Assembly (NCBI GenBank): GCA_965220205.1
Contig: OZ244812.1
Coordinates: forward strand, 1,364,001 to 1,428,000
DNA from: G965220205 sp965220205
GTDB lineage: Bacteria > Chloroflexota > Dehalococcoidia > Lucifugimonadales > Australimonadaceae
DNA length: 64,000 nucleotides
Direction of reading: 5' to 3'
The notes below the pieces were generated by a model that saw nothing but the letters and a program-made list of their open reading frames with translations, was not told the DNA's origin and searched no databases. Positions 53,210 to 61,592 of the stretch are shown in pieces (within the stretch, counting starts at the first letter, position 1; each line of letters starts with the position of its first letter). The position numbers were made by a program, and so were the translations under genes.

Positions 53210-54364
53210 ATGACAACGACGCCGGACAGGGCGCTGCCCTCTAACCTTTGGTGGACGTCTGCATACGACCAGTGGCTGGTGCAGCAGGACGTACCCGTGC
53301 ACTCGGGGTATTTCATCGAGGACGTGCGGGAGCTCGAGCTGGGTTGGTGGTCGCTGCGCGGGTGCAACGCTGCGGTGCTCAACCTCGTGGGACACCAGGG
53401 AGTGACGGAGGCCCGTCTCCTCGAGATTCCGCCGGGAGGGACGCTGCCGCCGTTCCGCATGGGGCTGGAAGAGGCGATCTACGTCATCGAGGGCCAAGGG
53501 CTGACGTCGGTGTGGGCCGAGGGGCATCCCAAAGTGACGTTCGAATGGCAGAAGCACAGCCTGTTCCGCTTGCCCAGCAACCACTGGTACGAGCTGAGCA
53601 ACGCCCGCGGAGACCGGCCCGCGCTGACGCTGCACGTCAGCTACTTGCCCCTGGCGCTGAGCGTCAACCCCAGCGTCGAGTACTTCTTCAACAACCCGTT
53701 CGTCGACACCCGAGAGCTCTACGGCGAGAACGGGAACTTCTACTCGGCCGAGGCCTGGGCGGTCCGCGAGGAAGTGAGGCGCGGCGACCGGGTGAGCAAC
53801 ACGAACCACTGGTACGCCAACTTCTTCCCCGACCTGACGGTGTGGGACAAGCTGGAGTCCCAGAGCGGCAACGGCGAAGGGAGCGGACGCGGCGGCGGGT
53901 CGATGTCGGCAGGCATCCAGTTCCCGCATTCCGGCATCCGGACGGGGATCATGGTCCTGCCCGCGCTGCGCTACAAGAAGGCGCACCGGCACGGGCCGGG
54001 CGTGACGATCGTCGGCATCTCCGAGGGCGAGGGATTCGCCGTCATGTGGCCGGAGGGAGGGGAGAGGATCGTGTGCCCCTGGCGGGAGGGGAGCGTGTTC
54101 GTGCCCCCGAACAACTGGTACCACCAGCACTTCAACTCGGGCGGCGTCCAGAACAGACAGCTCCGCGTATTCCCGCCGCGCGCGCTCATGGCCTACAACA
54201 TGCCCGATTCGCACCCGCAGATTGAGTATGTCGAAGAGGACCCGTGGATCCGTGAGCGGTTCGAGGCGGACCTCACGGAGTCGGGCCTCACGACGAGGAT
54301 GCCCGACGAGGCCTACACGGACCCGAACTTCAAGTTCACGGACCCGGAGATGCAGGGCGACTGA
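53210..54364 (+). CDS. Bicupin protein, gentisate-dioxygenase-like or regulatory
   Basis: A 384-residue two-cupin protein. The first cupin has EIPPGGTLPPFRMGLEEAIY and FRLPSNHWYELSNARGDRPA; the second has GIMVLPALRYKKAHRHGPGV and PWREGSVFVPPNNWYHQHFN. The second has a His-rich HRHGP and the HQHF end that could bind iron; the first lacks an obvious G(X)5HXH(X)3,4E(X)6G. It could be a ring-cleaving dioxygenase or a ligand-binding protein. GAGGAG at 53198-53203 supports ATG 53210. It is transcribed convergently to the decarboxylase-like gene. Confidence 0.75.
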   Translation: MTTTPDRALPSNLWWTSAYDQWLVQQDVPVHSGYFIEDVRELELGWWSLRGCNAAVLNLVGHQGVTEARLLEIPPGGTLPPFRMGLEEAIYVIEGQGLTSVWAEGHPKVTFEWQKHSLFRLPSNHWYELSNARGDRPALTLHVSYLPLALSVNPSVEYFFNNPFVDTRELYGENGNFYSAEAWAVREEVRRGDRVSNTNHWYANFFPDLTVWDKLESQSGNGEGSGRGGGSMSAGIQFPHSGIRTGIMVLPALRYKKAHRHGPGVTIVGISEGEGFAVMWPEGGERIVCPWREGSVFVPPNNWYHQHFNSGGVQNRQLRVFPPRALMAYNMPDSHPQIEYVEEDPWIRERFEADLTESGLTTRMPDEAYTDPNFKFTDPEMQGD

Positions 54365-54391
54365 GGCGACAGCCGCCCCACGCTCCGCCGG

Positions 54392-55405
54392 CTACAGGCT
54401 CACGACGCTCGGCGCGAACAGGTCCTCGATCTTCGGCTTCTCGGTGATGAGATGCTGATCGTAGAGGTAGTCGACGACCGTCGTGAGCATGGGCCGGTTC
54501 GCCTCCAGCCCGTACGCGTAAGGGTCCGGGCCGAAGATCCGCCGCGTCTGGGCCATGTAGTCGCGTCCGAACACCATCAACGCCGGGATGCGCTCGCTGA
54601 GCGACTCCTCCGCCGCGCGCTTGGCCTTGACGAACGCGTCGTACATGTTGAAGGCGATCCACGGGTACTTCTCGTAGGTCGAGCCCCTGATCGTGTACAT
54701 CTGGGTCGCGGGGATGAAGCCGTACTTCTGGTAGAAACGCGTCCCCTCGGAGATGAGGTCGGGGAACAGCCGTTTGACCTTGCTCCAGTCCGCGTCCTGC
54801 GCTCGGAGCTGCGTAGAGCGGTCGATGAAGTTCCCGCCCCGAATCCCCATCTGCCCGATTGACGATGCGTCCAGCTCGTTGCTGACCAGCATCGTCGCCA
54901 GGCTCTTGTCCTCGGGCACGCGCTGGAAGGAGATTCCCTCCGGCGGCTTAAAGCCCGTGACGCCCCCGTGGCTGAGCTCTTCGGTGCGCTCCATGAACCA
55001 GTTGACGTCGTACTGCGACACGCCGAAGTCGTGCTCGAGGGTCCCCCGCAGCCAGACCGACGCCGTCATCTGGTATTCGGGAACGCCCACGCGCTTTCCC
55101 TTCAGGTCCTCGGGCCCCTTGATGCCCGAGTCCACGTGATAGGTCAGGTCGGCGTGCATGAAGCGCCGGGTCGAGAACACCGGCAGGGCCACAGCGTCGT
55201 AGCCCCGCGTCTTCGCGATGATGTAGGACGCAAGGGACAGCGACGATATGTCGAACTCATCGAAGTGGAACTGCCGCCAGTAGCCCGTCGACCCGTCCGC
55301 GCGGGTCACCGTGAGCTCGACGCCCTCCGGCTTGATCTCTCCCTCGAACAGCGGGTTGACCACGTCGCTGGGGCTTCCAATCAGGCTCATTCGTAGGTCT
55401 GCCAT
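54392..55405 (-). CDS. 4,5-Dihydroxyphthalate decarboxylase-like protein
   Basis: A 337-residue protein with a periplasmic-binding-like fold but no signal peptide (MADLRMSLIGSPSDVVNPLF). Blocks such as FHFDEFDISSLSLASYIIAK, HVDSGIKGPEDLKGKRVGVP, EYQMTASVWLRGTLEHDFGV and YTIRGSTYEKYPWIAFNMYD match the 4,5-dihydroxyphthalate decarboxylase/NMT1-related group. The family removes a carboxyl from dihydroxylated phthalate-type acids, or binds small aromatics. Proximity to Rieske oxygenases supports aromatic-acid catabolism, though the real substrate is unknown. Confidence 0.8.
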   Translation of the reverse strand: MADLRMSLIGSPSDVVNPLFEGEIKPEGVELTVTRADGSTGYWRQFHFDEFDISSLSLASYIIAKTRGYDAVALPVFSTRRFMHADLTYHVDSGIKGPEDLKGKRVGVPEYQMTASVWLRGTLEHDFGVSQYDVNWFMERTEELSHGGVTGFKPPEGISFQRVPEDKSLATMLVSNELDASSIGQMGIRGGNFIDRSTQLRAQDADWSKVKRLFPDLISEGTRFYQKYGFIPATQMYTIRGSTYEKYPWIAFNMYDAFVKAKRAAEESLSERIPALMVFGRDYMAQTRRIFGPDPYAYGLEANRPMLTTVVDYLYDQHLITEKPKIEDLFAPSVVSL

Positions 55406-55455
55406 TCGGTCTCCCTTTCGTCCGAGCGATGTTGTGCGCTTCGTTAGCTGAGCCG

Positions 55456-55761
55456 TTAGCGCGGTCGAGGCGCATCGTCCGCGCGCTCGGGGAAGATGCG
55501 CTCCAGATGGCGAAGACCGGCGCCGATGCCGTCCGGTCGGAGCACCTCCGACCTCAGCTCCTCGCCCGCGTAGTCTAGGTGGCGCGTCAGCCAGTACTCG
55601 ATCTCTTTGACGACGCTGTCCGGCATGAACTCGCCGAGCGTCCCGTGGTACAAGCCCCCGTGCCGCTCGAGGGAGTCAATGATGCGCGTGAGGTAGGGCA
55701 CGAGTTCCGATTGCTCGTCACAGATACGCTGGACAACGACCCGAGAGATGGCGTGCTCCAC
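55456..55761 (-). CDS. Small alpha-helical protein, unknown function
   Basis: A 101-residue protein (MEHAISRVVVQRICDEQSEL) predicted to be all helical, with YLTRIIDSLERHGGLYHGTL and YWLTRHLDYAGEELRSEVL. The pattern recalls small hemerythrin-like or acidic helical-bundle proteins, but the iron ligands cannot be set out with confidence. It lies 50 bp before the decarboxylase-like gene on the same strand and probably shares its transcript. Confidence 0.5.
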   Translation of the reverse strand: MEHAISRVVVQRICDEQSELVPYLTRIIDSLERHGGLYHGTLGEFMPDSVVKEIEYWLTRHLDYAGEELRSEVLRPDGIGAGLRHLERIFPERADDAPRPR

Positions 55762-55858
55762 CGTATTCCCTCCACGGCCGCCACTGCGATTCGTTCCGCG
55801 GCGGCCGCGGAGGGCAGCATATCCGACCGGCGCGGGTTACTCAATTGTGCGCTTGTGT

Positions 55859-55898
55859 GCTCGTCTCTGTGCTGGCGCGCTCGTCTCTGTGCTTGCAC
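55859..55898. repeat. Two tandem 20-bp repeats
   Basis: GCTCGTCTCTGTGCTGGCGC and GCTCGTCTCTGTGCTTGCAC follow each other directly with two mismatches. They lie upstream of the Rieske oxygenase gene, between it and the divergent helical-protein gene. Confidence 0.5.
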
Positions 55899-55925
55899 GG
55901 CGGCGCGCCTTCGCGCGCCCGCTGA

Positions 55926-55955
55926 TTGACCGATGCTGTGGGGCCGTGCTAGTGT
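55926..55955 (+). promoter_or_regulatory. Weak candidate promoter upstream of the first Rieske gene
   Basis: TTGACC (55926-55931) and TAGTGT (55950-55955) are 18 bp apart. The -35 is good, but the -10 matches poorly, so confidence is low. It lies about 120 bp before ATG 56076. Confidence 0.3.
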
Positions 55956-56075
55956 CCAAGCGCGCCTGCCCCATGCATCGGGGCGGCGCTAGCCACCGGC
56001 GTCCTGGCAGCGGCGCTCGGCCGACGCCGGCTCCCACGGCGGCTTGCGGTCGACCGTAGGCAAGGAGGACCTGGC

Positions 56076-57434
56076 ATGGCGAGCATCCTGCATTCAGTGG
56101 GCGATCGGTCCCTGCGTAGCCTCGTCGATCTCGAACACGGCCTCATCAGCCGCGAAATCTACATCAACCCCGACATCTACGCCCAAGAGCTCGAGCTGGT
56201 CTACGGCCGCGCTTGGCTCTTCATCGGACACGAGTCCCTCGTCCCCAATCGCGGCGACTTCTTCCAGGGACGCATGGGCGAGGAGACCGTCATCCTGGTC
56301 CGCGACCACAAGGACCAGTTGCACGTGTTCCTCAACACCTGCCGGCACCGCGGCATGAAGGTGTGCCGCTACGACGACGGCAACACCCGGCTGTTCACCT
56401 GCCCCTTCCACGGCTTCAGCTACGACACCGACGGCAAGCTCGTCGGCGTCCCCCACTTCAAGGCCGCCTTCCACGAGGAGTTCGACAAGAGCGCCTTCGG
56501 ACTGCACGAAGTCGCGCAGATGTGCAACTACTACGGCTCGATCTGGGCGACGTGGGACCCTAAGGCGCCCTCGTTCGTCGACTACCTGGGCGGATTCGCG
56601 CAGGGCATCCGCCGCTGCTTCGAGGGCACGGACGGCTCGGACAACGGCGTCGAGTTCTTCAAGCCCGTCCAGAAGTGGCGTCTCCCCAGCAACTGGAAGT
56701 TCCCCGGGTTCAGCTTCGACGGCGACCACCTGCACGGCGTGACGACGCACCGGTCGATCAACGTAGCCGCCATCGGGCCGCAGGGCGACACCAACGAGGG
56801 CGACCGCCACCCGCTAACGGCGAGCTTCCCTTCGTCGACGCATGAGATGTCGAGCCGCAAGCTCGGTCACGGCGGGCACAACTCTCTGTACGACCAGACC
56901 GGCGTGCGGCCCTACAGGGACACCTGGCAGACGGAGCCGCCGGAGGTTGACGAGTACTACCGCAAGGCCTGGGCGGCGCGCGAAAGGAAGTACGAGGGTC
57001 AGTACCGCCACGAAGGGAGGGCCATGGTCTTCCCCAACGTGAACATCCAAGAACAGCGCATCCTGCTATGGCACCCGCATGGGGTCGGGGGGTGCGAGAG
57101 TTGGCGGTTCTACACGGTCGATCGCGGAGCGCCGCAGGTCGTGCGGGACGCGCAGCGCCACTACATGATGCGCTACTGCGGACCCGTCGGCTTGACGGAA
57201 TCGGACGACATGGAGAACTGGAACTACGCCTCGGCGGCGAGCGGCGGCACGATCGCCCGGCGCCTACCCTACCCCTTCAAGGCTGGGTTGGGGCACGACT
57301 ACACCGACGAGCGGGCGCCGGGCATGACCCTGAACTTCCGCATCGCTGAGGAGAACCAGCGCTCGCGTCTCTCGCGATGGCTGGACTTCATGGAAGCCGG
57401 GAGCTGGGACGAGTTGTATCCCAACAAGCAATAG
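56076..57434 (+). CDS. Rieske non-heme iron oxygenase alpha subunit, copy 1
   Basis: A 452-residue ring-hydroxylating oxygenase large subunit. The Rieske cluster is bound by FLNTCRHRGMKVC (C-x-H) and FTCPFHGFSYD (C-x2-H). The mononuclear iron site is in NWKFPGFSFDGDHLHGVTTH, with an Asp candidate and two His, and ESDDMENWNYAS near the end. AAGGAGG just before ATG 56076 supports the start. It is followed by a transport operon and then by a nearly identical second copy at 61593. Only one beta subunit is present downstream. Confidence 0.93.
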   Translation: MASILHSVGDRSLRSLVDLEHGLISREIYINPDIYAQELELVYGRAWLFIGHESLVPNRGDFFQGRMGEETVILVRDHKDQLHVFLNTCRHRGMKVCRYDDGNTRLFTCPFHGFSYDTDGKLVGVPHFKAAFHEEFDKSAFGLHEVAQMCNYYGSIWATWDPKAPSFVDYLGGFAQGIRRCFEGTDGSDNGVEFFKPVQKWRLPSNWKFPGFSFDGDHLHGVTTHRSINVAAIGPQGDTNEGDRHPLTASFPSSTHEMSSRKLGHGGHNSLYDQTGVRPYRDTWQTEPPEVDEYYRKAWAARERKYEGQYRHEGRAMVFPNVNIQEQRILLWHPHGVGGCESWRFYTVDRGAPQVVRDAQRHYMMRYCGPVGLTESDDMENWNYASAASGGTIARRLPYPFKAGLGHDYTDERAPGMTLNFRIAEENQRSRLSRWLDFMEAGSWDELYPNKQ

Positions 57435-57644
57435 GCGACCCAACACGTCTTCCGCCGACGAGGCCGAGCGGCGAGAAAGGCTAGGACCGGTGTCGGACCG
57501 AGATTCCCCGCCCGCGAGATACGGCGCCGTAGCGTTGGTGGACGAACGAGCGGACTCCTCCGCTGGTCCGAGACGGGAGACTACGGCTGCCCTCGACCCG
57601 CGTAGGCGCACGGACTCGGCTGGCGACCATCCCCATCGTGCGGC

Positions 57645-59396
57645 ATGAGCGTCCTCAGCACGGACCCCGCAGCCAGAGCCCCCGCGAGCCGAGGTTTCCG
57701 GTTGCCCGACAAGGGCACGTTCATCGTCGTTGCTCTGCTGCTCACGCTGGGCTTCTACCTGATCTACCCCGTCGTGCTGATTCTCGTTCTCAGCTTCAAC
57801 ACGGCGCCTCACATCCTCATCGCCGACCGCGAATGGGGCATGGACAACTGGCGAGGCGCCTTCTCGAACTCCCGCATCTACGGGGCGCTGTGGAACACGA
57901 TCTGGCTCTGGGGCATCTCACTCTCCGTCAGCCTCCCGTTCAGCGTCGTCGTCGCGTGGCTGCTCGCTCGCACCCGGATGCCCGGCAGCCATGTGTTGGA
58001 GCTCTTGTACTGGGTGAGCTACGTTTCTCCCGGCGGCCTGATCGGTTGGATCATGCTCCTCGACCCAGGCAGGGGATTTCTCAACACCCTCGTCGAGCTC
58101 CTGCCGTTCGTCGACAACGGGCCGTTCAACATCTTCAGCGTCCCGGGCATCATCTTCGTCAACGTCGTCGGCGGGGCCTCGGCGACGAGCGTGATGATTC
58201 TCACGCCGATCTTCCGCAACATGGACGCGGCCTTGGAGGAGGCCGGCCGAGTCTCCGGCTCCAGCTCCATACGCACCATGGTCCGCATAACACTGCCGAT
58301 CATGATCTCGCCGGTCGTTCTCATCTTCGCGCTCAACCTGATGCGCATGTTCACGTCGTTCGAGCGCGAGCTGATCCTCGGCTATCCGATCGGCTTCTAT
58401 GTGTACTCAACCTTGATATGGGAGCAGATACGCGGGCAGGTGCCGCCCGATTACGGATCAGCGACCGCGCTTGCCAGCATGACGCTAATCGTCATCGCGG
58501 TCATCATACCGTTCCAACGGTGGATTCTATCGAGGCGGCGGTACACGACAATCACGGGCGCGTTCAAGCCAGGCCTGATCGATCTCGGACACTGGAAGTG
58601 GCTGGGATTCGCGTTTGTCGCCTCCGACCACATACTCACGATGTTCACGTTGGCCGTCATGCTCGTGGGCAGCTTCATGACCCGCGTCGGCTTCTTCGAT
58701 CTCGATCCAATGTTCACGTTGAGGCATTGGCAGTACCTCTTCAGCGACGAGACCTTCCGCACCGGCATACGAACGACGTTCATCCTGTCCATTGCCGCGG
58801 GGATCGGCAGTCCGCTCCTGTTCTCGCTCTTGGCGTATGTGATCATTCGGACGCGATGGCGGTTCCGGTTTGCTCTGGACACGCTCATCTGGGTCGCGGG
58901 AGCGCTGCCCGGCTTTCTGTCGGGACTTGGCTTGCTCATCCTGTTCCTGGCGACTCCGGGCCTCAGCTTCCTCTATGGGACCATCTGGGCCCTCATCATC
59001 GTGGTCCTCATATCGGGCATGACACAGGGCGTAAACCTGGTCAAGACGAACATCGTCCAGGTCGGATACGACATGGAGGAGGCGGCGCGGGTTTCCGGCG
59101 CGGGGTGGTTCCGGACGTTCTTCTTGATATGGCTCCCGCTCATGGCGCCGTTGATGGTGCTCATCGGCCTGTTCAACTTCAACTCCGCCGCCAATACGAC
59201 ATCGACCGTCGTCCTCCTCGCGTCGAGGGACACCATGACGGTCTCGCTGGTGATTCTGGACTGGCTGTTGCCGGAGAGCAGGGGCGGCCGCGAAGTCGCA
59301 GCCGCCGCGCAGTTGCTCCTTGGGATATTCACGCTGACGACAGCGATTTTCGCCCGGCACTACGCACTGAAGCTTGGTATTCGCCACCGCGCATAG
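57645..59396 (+). CDS. ABC-transporter permease (iron(III)/FbpB-like, fused two-domain)
   Basis: A 583-residue permease with two homologous six-helix-type halves fused, as in FbpB/AfuB iron transporters. The first half carries GFYLIYPVVLILVLSFNTAP and the EAA-type loop MDAALEEAGRVSGSSSIRTM; the second has RWRFRFALDTLIWVAGALPG and the EAA loop YDMEEAARVSGAGWFRTFFL. It imports a ligand with the lipoprotein and the binding protein downstream. The ATP-binding subunit is not in the window. The permease remnant at 3935-4948 is a divergent paralogue of its second half. Confidence 0.92.
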   Translation: MSVLSTDPAARAPASRGFRLPDKGTFIVVALLLTLGFYLIYPVVLILVLSFNTAPHILIADREWGMDNWRGAFSNSRIYGALWNTIWLWGISLSVSLPFSVVVAWLLARTRMPGSHVLELLYWVSYVSPGGLIGWIMLLDPGRGFLNTLVELLPFVDNGPFNIFSVPGIIFVNVVGGASATSVMILTPIFRNMDAALEEAGRVSGSSSIRTMVRITLPIMISPVVLIFALNLMRMFTSFERELILGYPIGFYVYSTLIWEQIRGQVPPDYGSATALASMTLIVIAVIIPFQRWILSRRRYTTITGAFKPGLIDLGHWKWLGFAFVASDHILTMFTLAVMLVGSFMTRVGFFDLDPMFTLRHWQYLFSDETFRTGIRTTFILSIAAGIGSPLLFSLLAYVIIRTRWRFRFALDTLIWVAGALPGFLSGLGLLILFLATPGLSFLYGTIWALIIVVLISGMTQGVNLVKTNIVQVGYDMEEAARVSGAGWFRTFFLIWLPLMAPLMVLIGLFNFNSAANTTSTVVLLASRDTMTVSLVILDWLLPESRGGREVAAAAQLLLGIFTLTTAIFARHYALKLGIRHRA

Positions 59397-59475
59397 GCGG
59401 GCCGCCTGCAGCGGTCCGTCCCGCACGGTCTTGTACGAATGACGGGAAGCAAGAACAAAAGGAGGTACGTAGGCC

Positions 59476-60096
59476 ATGAGTAACATATCGAGAGCTTCCA
59501 TAGGCGCCGTCCTTGTGCTCGCCCTCGTCCTCGTGACGGCATGCGCCAACACGGACGAGCTCGAGCAGCAGGTTGCCGACCTCCGCCAGGAGGTCGAGCA
59601 GGAGAAGGCCGCCCGTATGGCAGCGGAGGAGGCGGGCTTCCAGCAGATGGCGGCGGCGATCGGCGAACTCTCCAACCAGCCGCCCGGCGTTCAGATGCTC
59701 GTCGAGCCCGCCATCTTTGAGTACCCGGAGGGACGGATCAGGACCAGGAACGCGCCGGGCACCGTCTGGGTCTTCGGCTCGGGCCTGCAGCCTGGCCAAT
59801 GGTTCGAACTCACCGTCCAAACACAGGGCAACGAGATCCCGCTCTCGTTCCCCGGCGACTTCGTCCGGCGAGCGAGCGCGGACGGGACCTTCGCCGCGAC
59901 GCTGTCGGAGTTCCGCCACCCCTTCTACCCACTGCACCGAGATGGAGGGGGCCCCGGAGGGATATTCACATTCCTTCTCCGCGACTCGGATACGGGCGCG
60001 CTGCTGGCGTCGACTCCGTGGGCGGTCTGCGGCATCGAGCGCGAAAACCCGTGGTGTTCCGCGGCGAGAGCAACCGCAAAGATAAGTGAAGAGTAG
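59476..60096 (+). CDS. Coiled-coil lipoprotein, transporter-associated
   Basis: A 206-residue lipoprotein. SRASIGAVLVLALVLVTACA has lipobox VTAC; it is followed by a coiled coil ELEQQVADLRQEVEQEKAAR and then a beta-rich domain TRNAPGTVWVFGSGLQPGQW and PLSFPGDFVRRASADGTFAA. Two Cys in WAVCGIERENPWCSA may pair. It sits between permease and binding protein, so it probably belongs to the transport system. No family name was recognised. Ribosome binding site AGGAGG lies about 12 nt upstream (AAAGGAGGTACGTAGGCC). Confidence 0.75.
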   Translation: MSNISRASIGAVLVLALVLVTACANTDELEQQVADLRQEVEQEKAARMAAEEAGFQQMAAAIGELSNQPPGVQMLVEPAIFEYPEGRIRTRNAPGTVWVFGSGLQPGQWFELTVQTQGNEIPLSFPGDFVRRASADGTFAATLSEFRHPFYPLHRDGGGPGGIFTFLLRDSDTGALLASTPWAVCGIERENPWCSAARATAKISEE

Positions 60097-60188
60097 CCTA
60101 TCCGGGCTGCGTATCGTGGGCGCCTGTCGCGACCAGAACAAATCGGAACCCGTAGGGTGAAGACGGGGAACAGAACGGGAGGCAGATG

Positions 60189-61547
60189 ATGAGCGATCAA
60201 GAGAACCGAAGCAGGCCCAGAGAGGCGTTGTGGAAGCCCTTTGGCTTCACGTTCGGCCTCATCTGCGCTGCGGCGATGCTGGCGTCGGCGTGCGGGACCG
60301 ACCCAACGCCGACGCCCGAGCCTACCCCCACGCCGGCGGGGGACACGTCGATGGAGCCGACTGGCGGAGCTTCCGAGTTCCCCGCTCCGGAGGGCGTGGA
60401 CCAGGCGGAATGGGACGCGCTTGTCACCGGGGCGCAGGAAGAGGGGCGGCTGGTCACCGTTGGGGGCCGGGGTATCCAACAGACGACCGCGATGAAGGAG
60501 TATTTCGGGAACAAGTTCGGGATCAAGGTGTCCATCGGCGCCGGGAGCCTCAACGACCAGATAAACCGGGTCATCGCCGAGCAGAGTTTCGGACGGTACG
60601 ACGTGGACCACCTGACGACGGGCGGGCCAATCGTCGACCTGCTTCTCGTTCCGGCCAACGCCGTGGAACCCTTGCAGGACTGGCTCTTTCTGCCCGAGGT
60701 CATCGGCGGGGACAACTGGTTTGGCGGCGAGCTCCTCTTCAACGACGTCGAGCAGAAGTACAACGTCATCTACACCGGGAGTCTGGTGAACTCCAGCTGG
60801 GACGTCTGGTTCAACACCGACAACGTGAGCATGGAGGAGGCCGAGGCCTGGACGTCGTGGCGGGACATCTACGACAACCCGAAGTTCTACGGGAAGATCA
60901 TCGACTCGGACCCGCTGGGAAGGATCTCGGGGTCGGCAATCATCGAACAGCATGACAACCCGGGGCTGGGGCCCGAGTACTTGCAACGGGCCTACGGCGA
61001 CGCTGAGGTCGGGGTAACCTGGTCCAGCGATGAGCGGTTCATCGCGGACAGTTGCGCCGCTGGGACCTTCTGGATATGCTTCGGCGGCGCGAACGAGTTC
61101 GAGTTCGTGAGGTCGGCAGGCGGGTCGATAGCCAGCAGGAACCGCTTCATTACGGGCGGGGCCGCAGATATGGGCTGGGAGCCCATCGCCTTCTTGGAGC
61201 AGGTGTCGCCCTCGGCTTCGAGGGCTGTGATGATCCCGAAGAACCCGCCGCACCCGAACGTCACGAGGCTCTGGGCGAACTGGATCCTGAGCCGCGAGGG
61301 CCAGACGGTGATGCAGGAGGAGGGATGGCACCCCGACCCGATCCTCCGGGCCGAACAGGAGAGAGAGGGAGGACACGGCCAGGTCAGCTTGCGGGTAGAC
61401 GTGCCTCCGGGCAACGCTCGGCCTGAAGAGCTGAGGGAGCCGGGCGTCGACTACCTGATGATCAAGGGCGGCGAAGAGTCTGCGAGGCGCACCCAAGAGC
61501 TCTGGGAGTGGCGGGAAGCGCTCCACCGAGAGGGGTATGGGCGATAG
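60189..61547 (+). CDS. Extracellular substrate-binding lipoprotein (iron-type, family 1)
   Basis: A 452-residue binding protein. FGFTFGLICAAAMLASACGT has lipobox ASAC; a TPTPEPTPTPAGDT linker follows. VDQAEWDALVTGAQEEGRLV, the NDQINRVIAEQSFGRYDVDH segment and GPEYLQRAYGDAEVGVTWSS match Fe3+-type (AfuA/FbpA) or related ABC binding proteins. ATG 60189 is preferred over 60186 because GGGAGG is 6 nt before it. It should deliver the ligand to the permease upstream; the ligand may be iron or an organic acid. Confidence 0.88.
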   Translation: MSDQENRSRPREALWKPFGFTFGLICAAAMLASACGTDPTPTPEPTPTPAGDTSMEPTGGASEFPAPEGVDQAEWDALVTGAQEEGRLVTVGGRGIQQTTAMKEYFGNKFGIKVSIGAGSLNDQINRVIAEQSFGRYDVDHLTTGGPIVDLLLVPANAVEPLQDWLFLPEVIGGDNWFGGELLFNDVEQKYNVIYTGSLVNSSWDVWFNTDNVSMEEAEAWTSWRDIYDNPKFYGKIIDSDPLGRISGSAIIEQHDNPGLGPEYLQRAYGDAEVGVTWSSDERFIADSCAAGTFWICFGGANEFEFVRSAGGSIASRNRFITGGAADMGWEPIAFLEQVSPSASRAVMIPKNPPHPNVTRLWANWILSREGQTVMQEEGWHPDPILRAEQEREGGHGQVSLRVDVPPGNARPEELREPGVDYLMIKGGEESARRTQELWEWREALHREGYGR

Positions 61548-61592
61548 CCGGAGGGGCCTGCCTGAGGACTGCTGAAGAAAGGATAGAGAGAC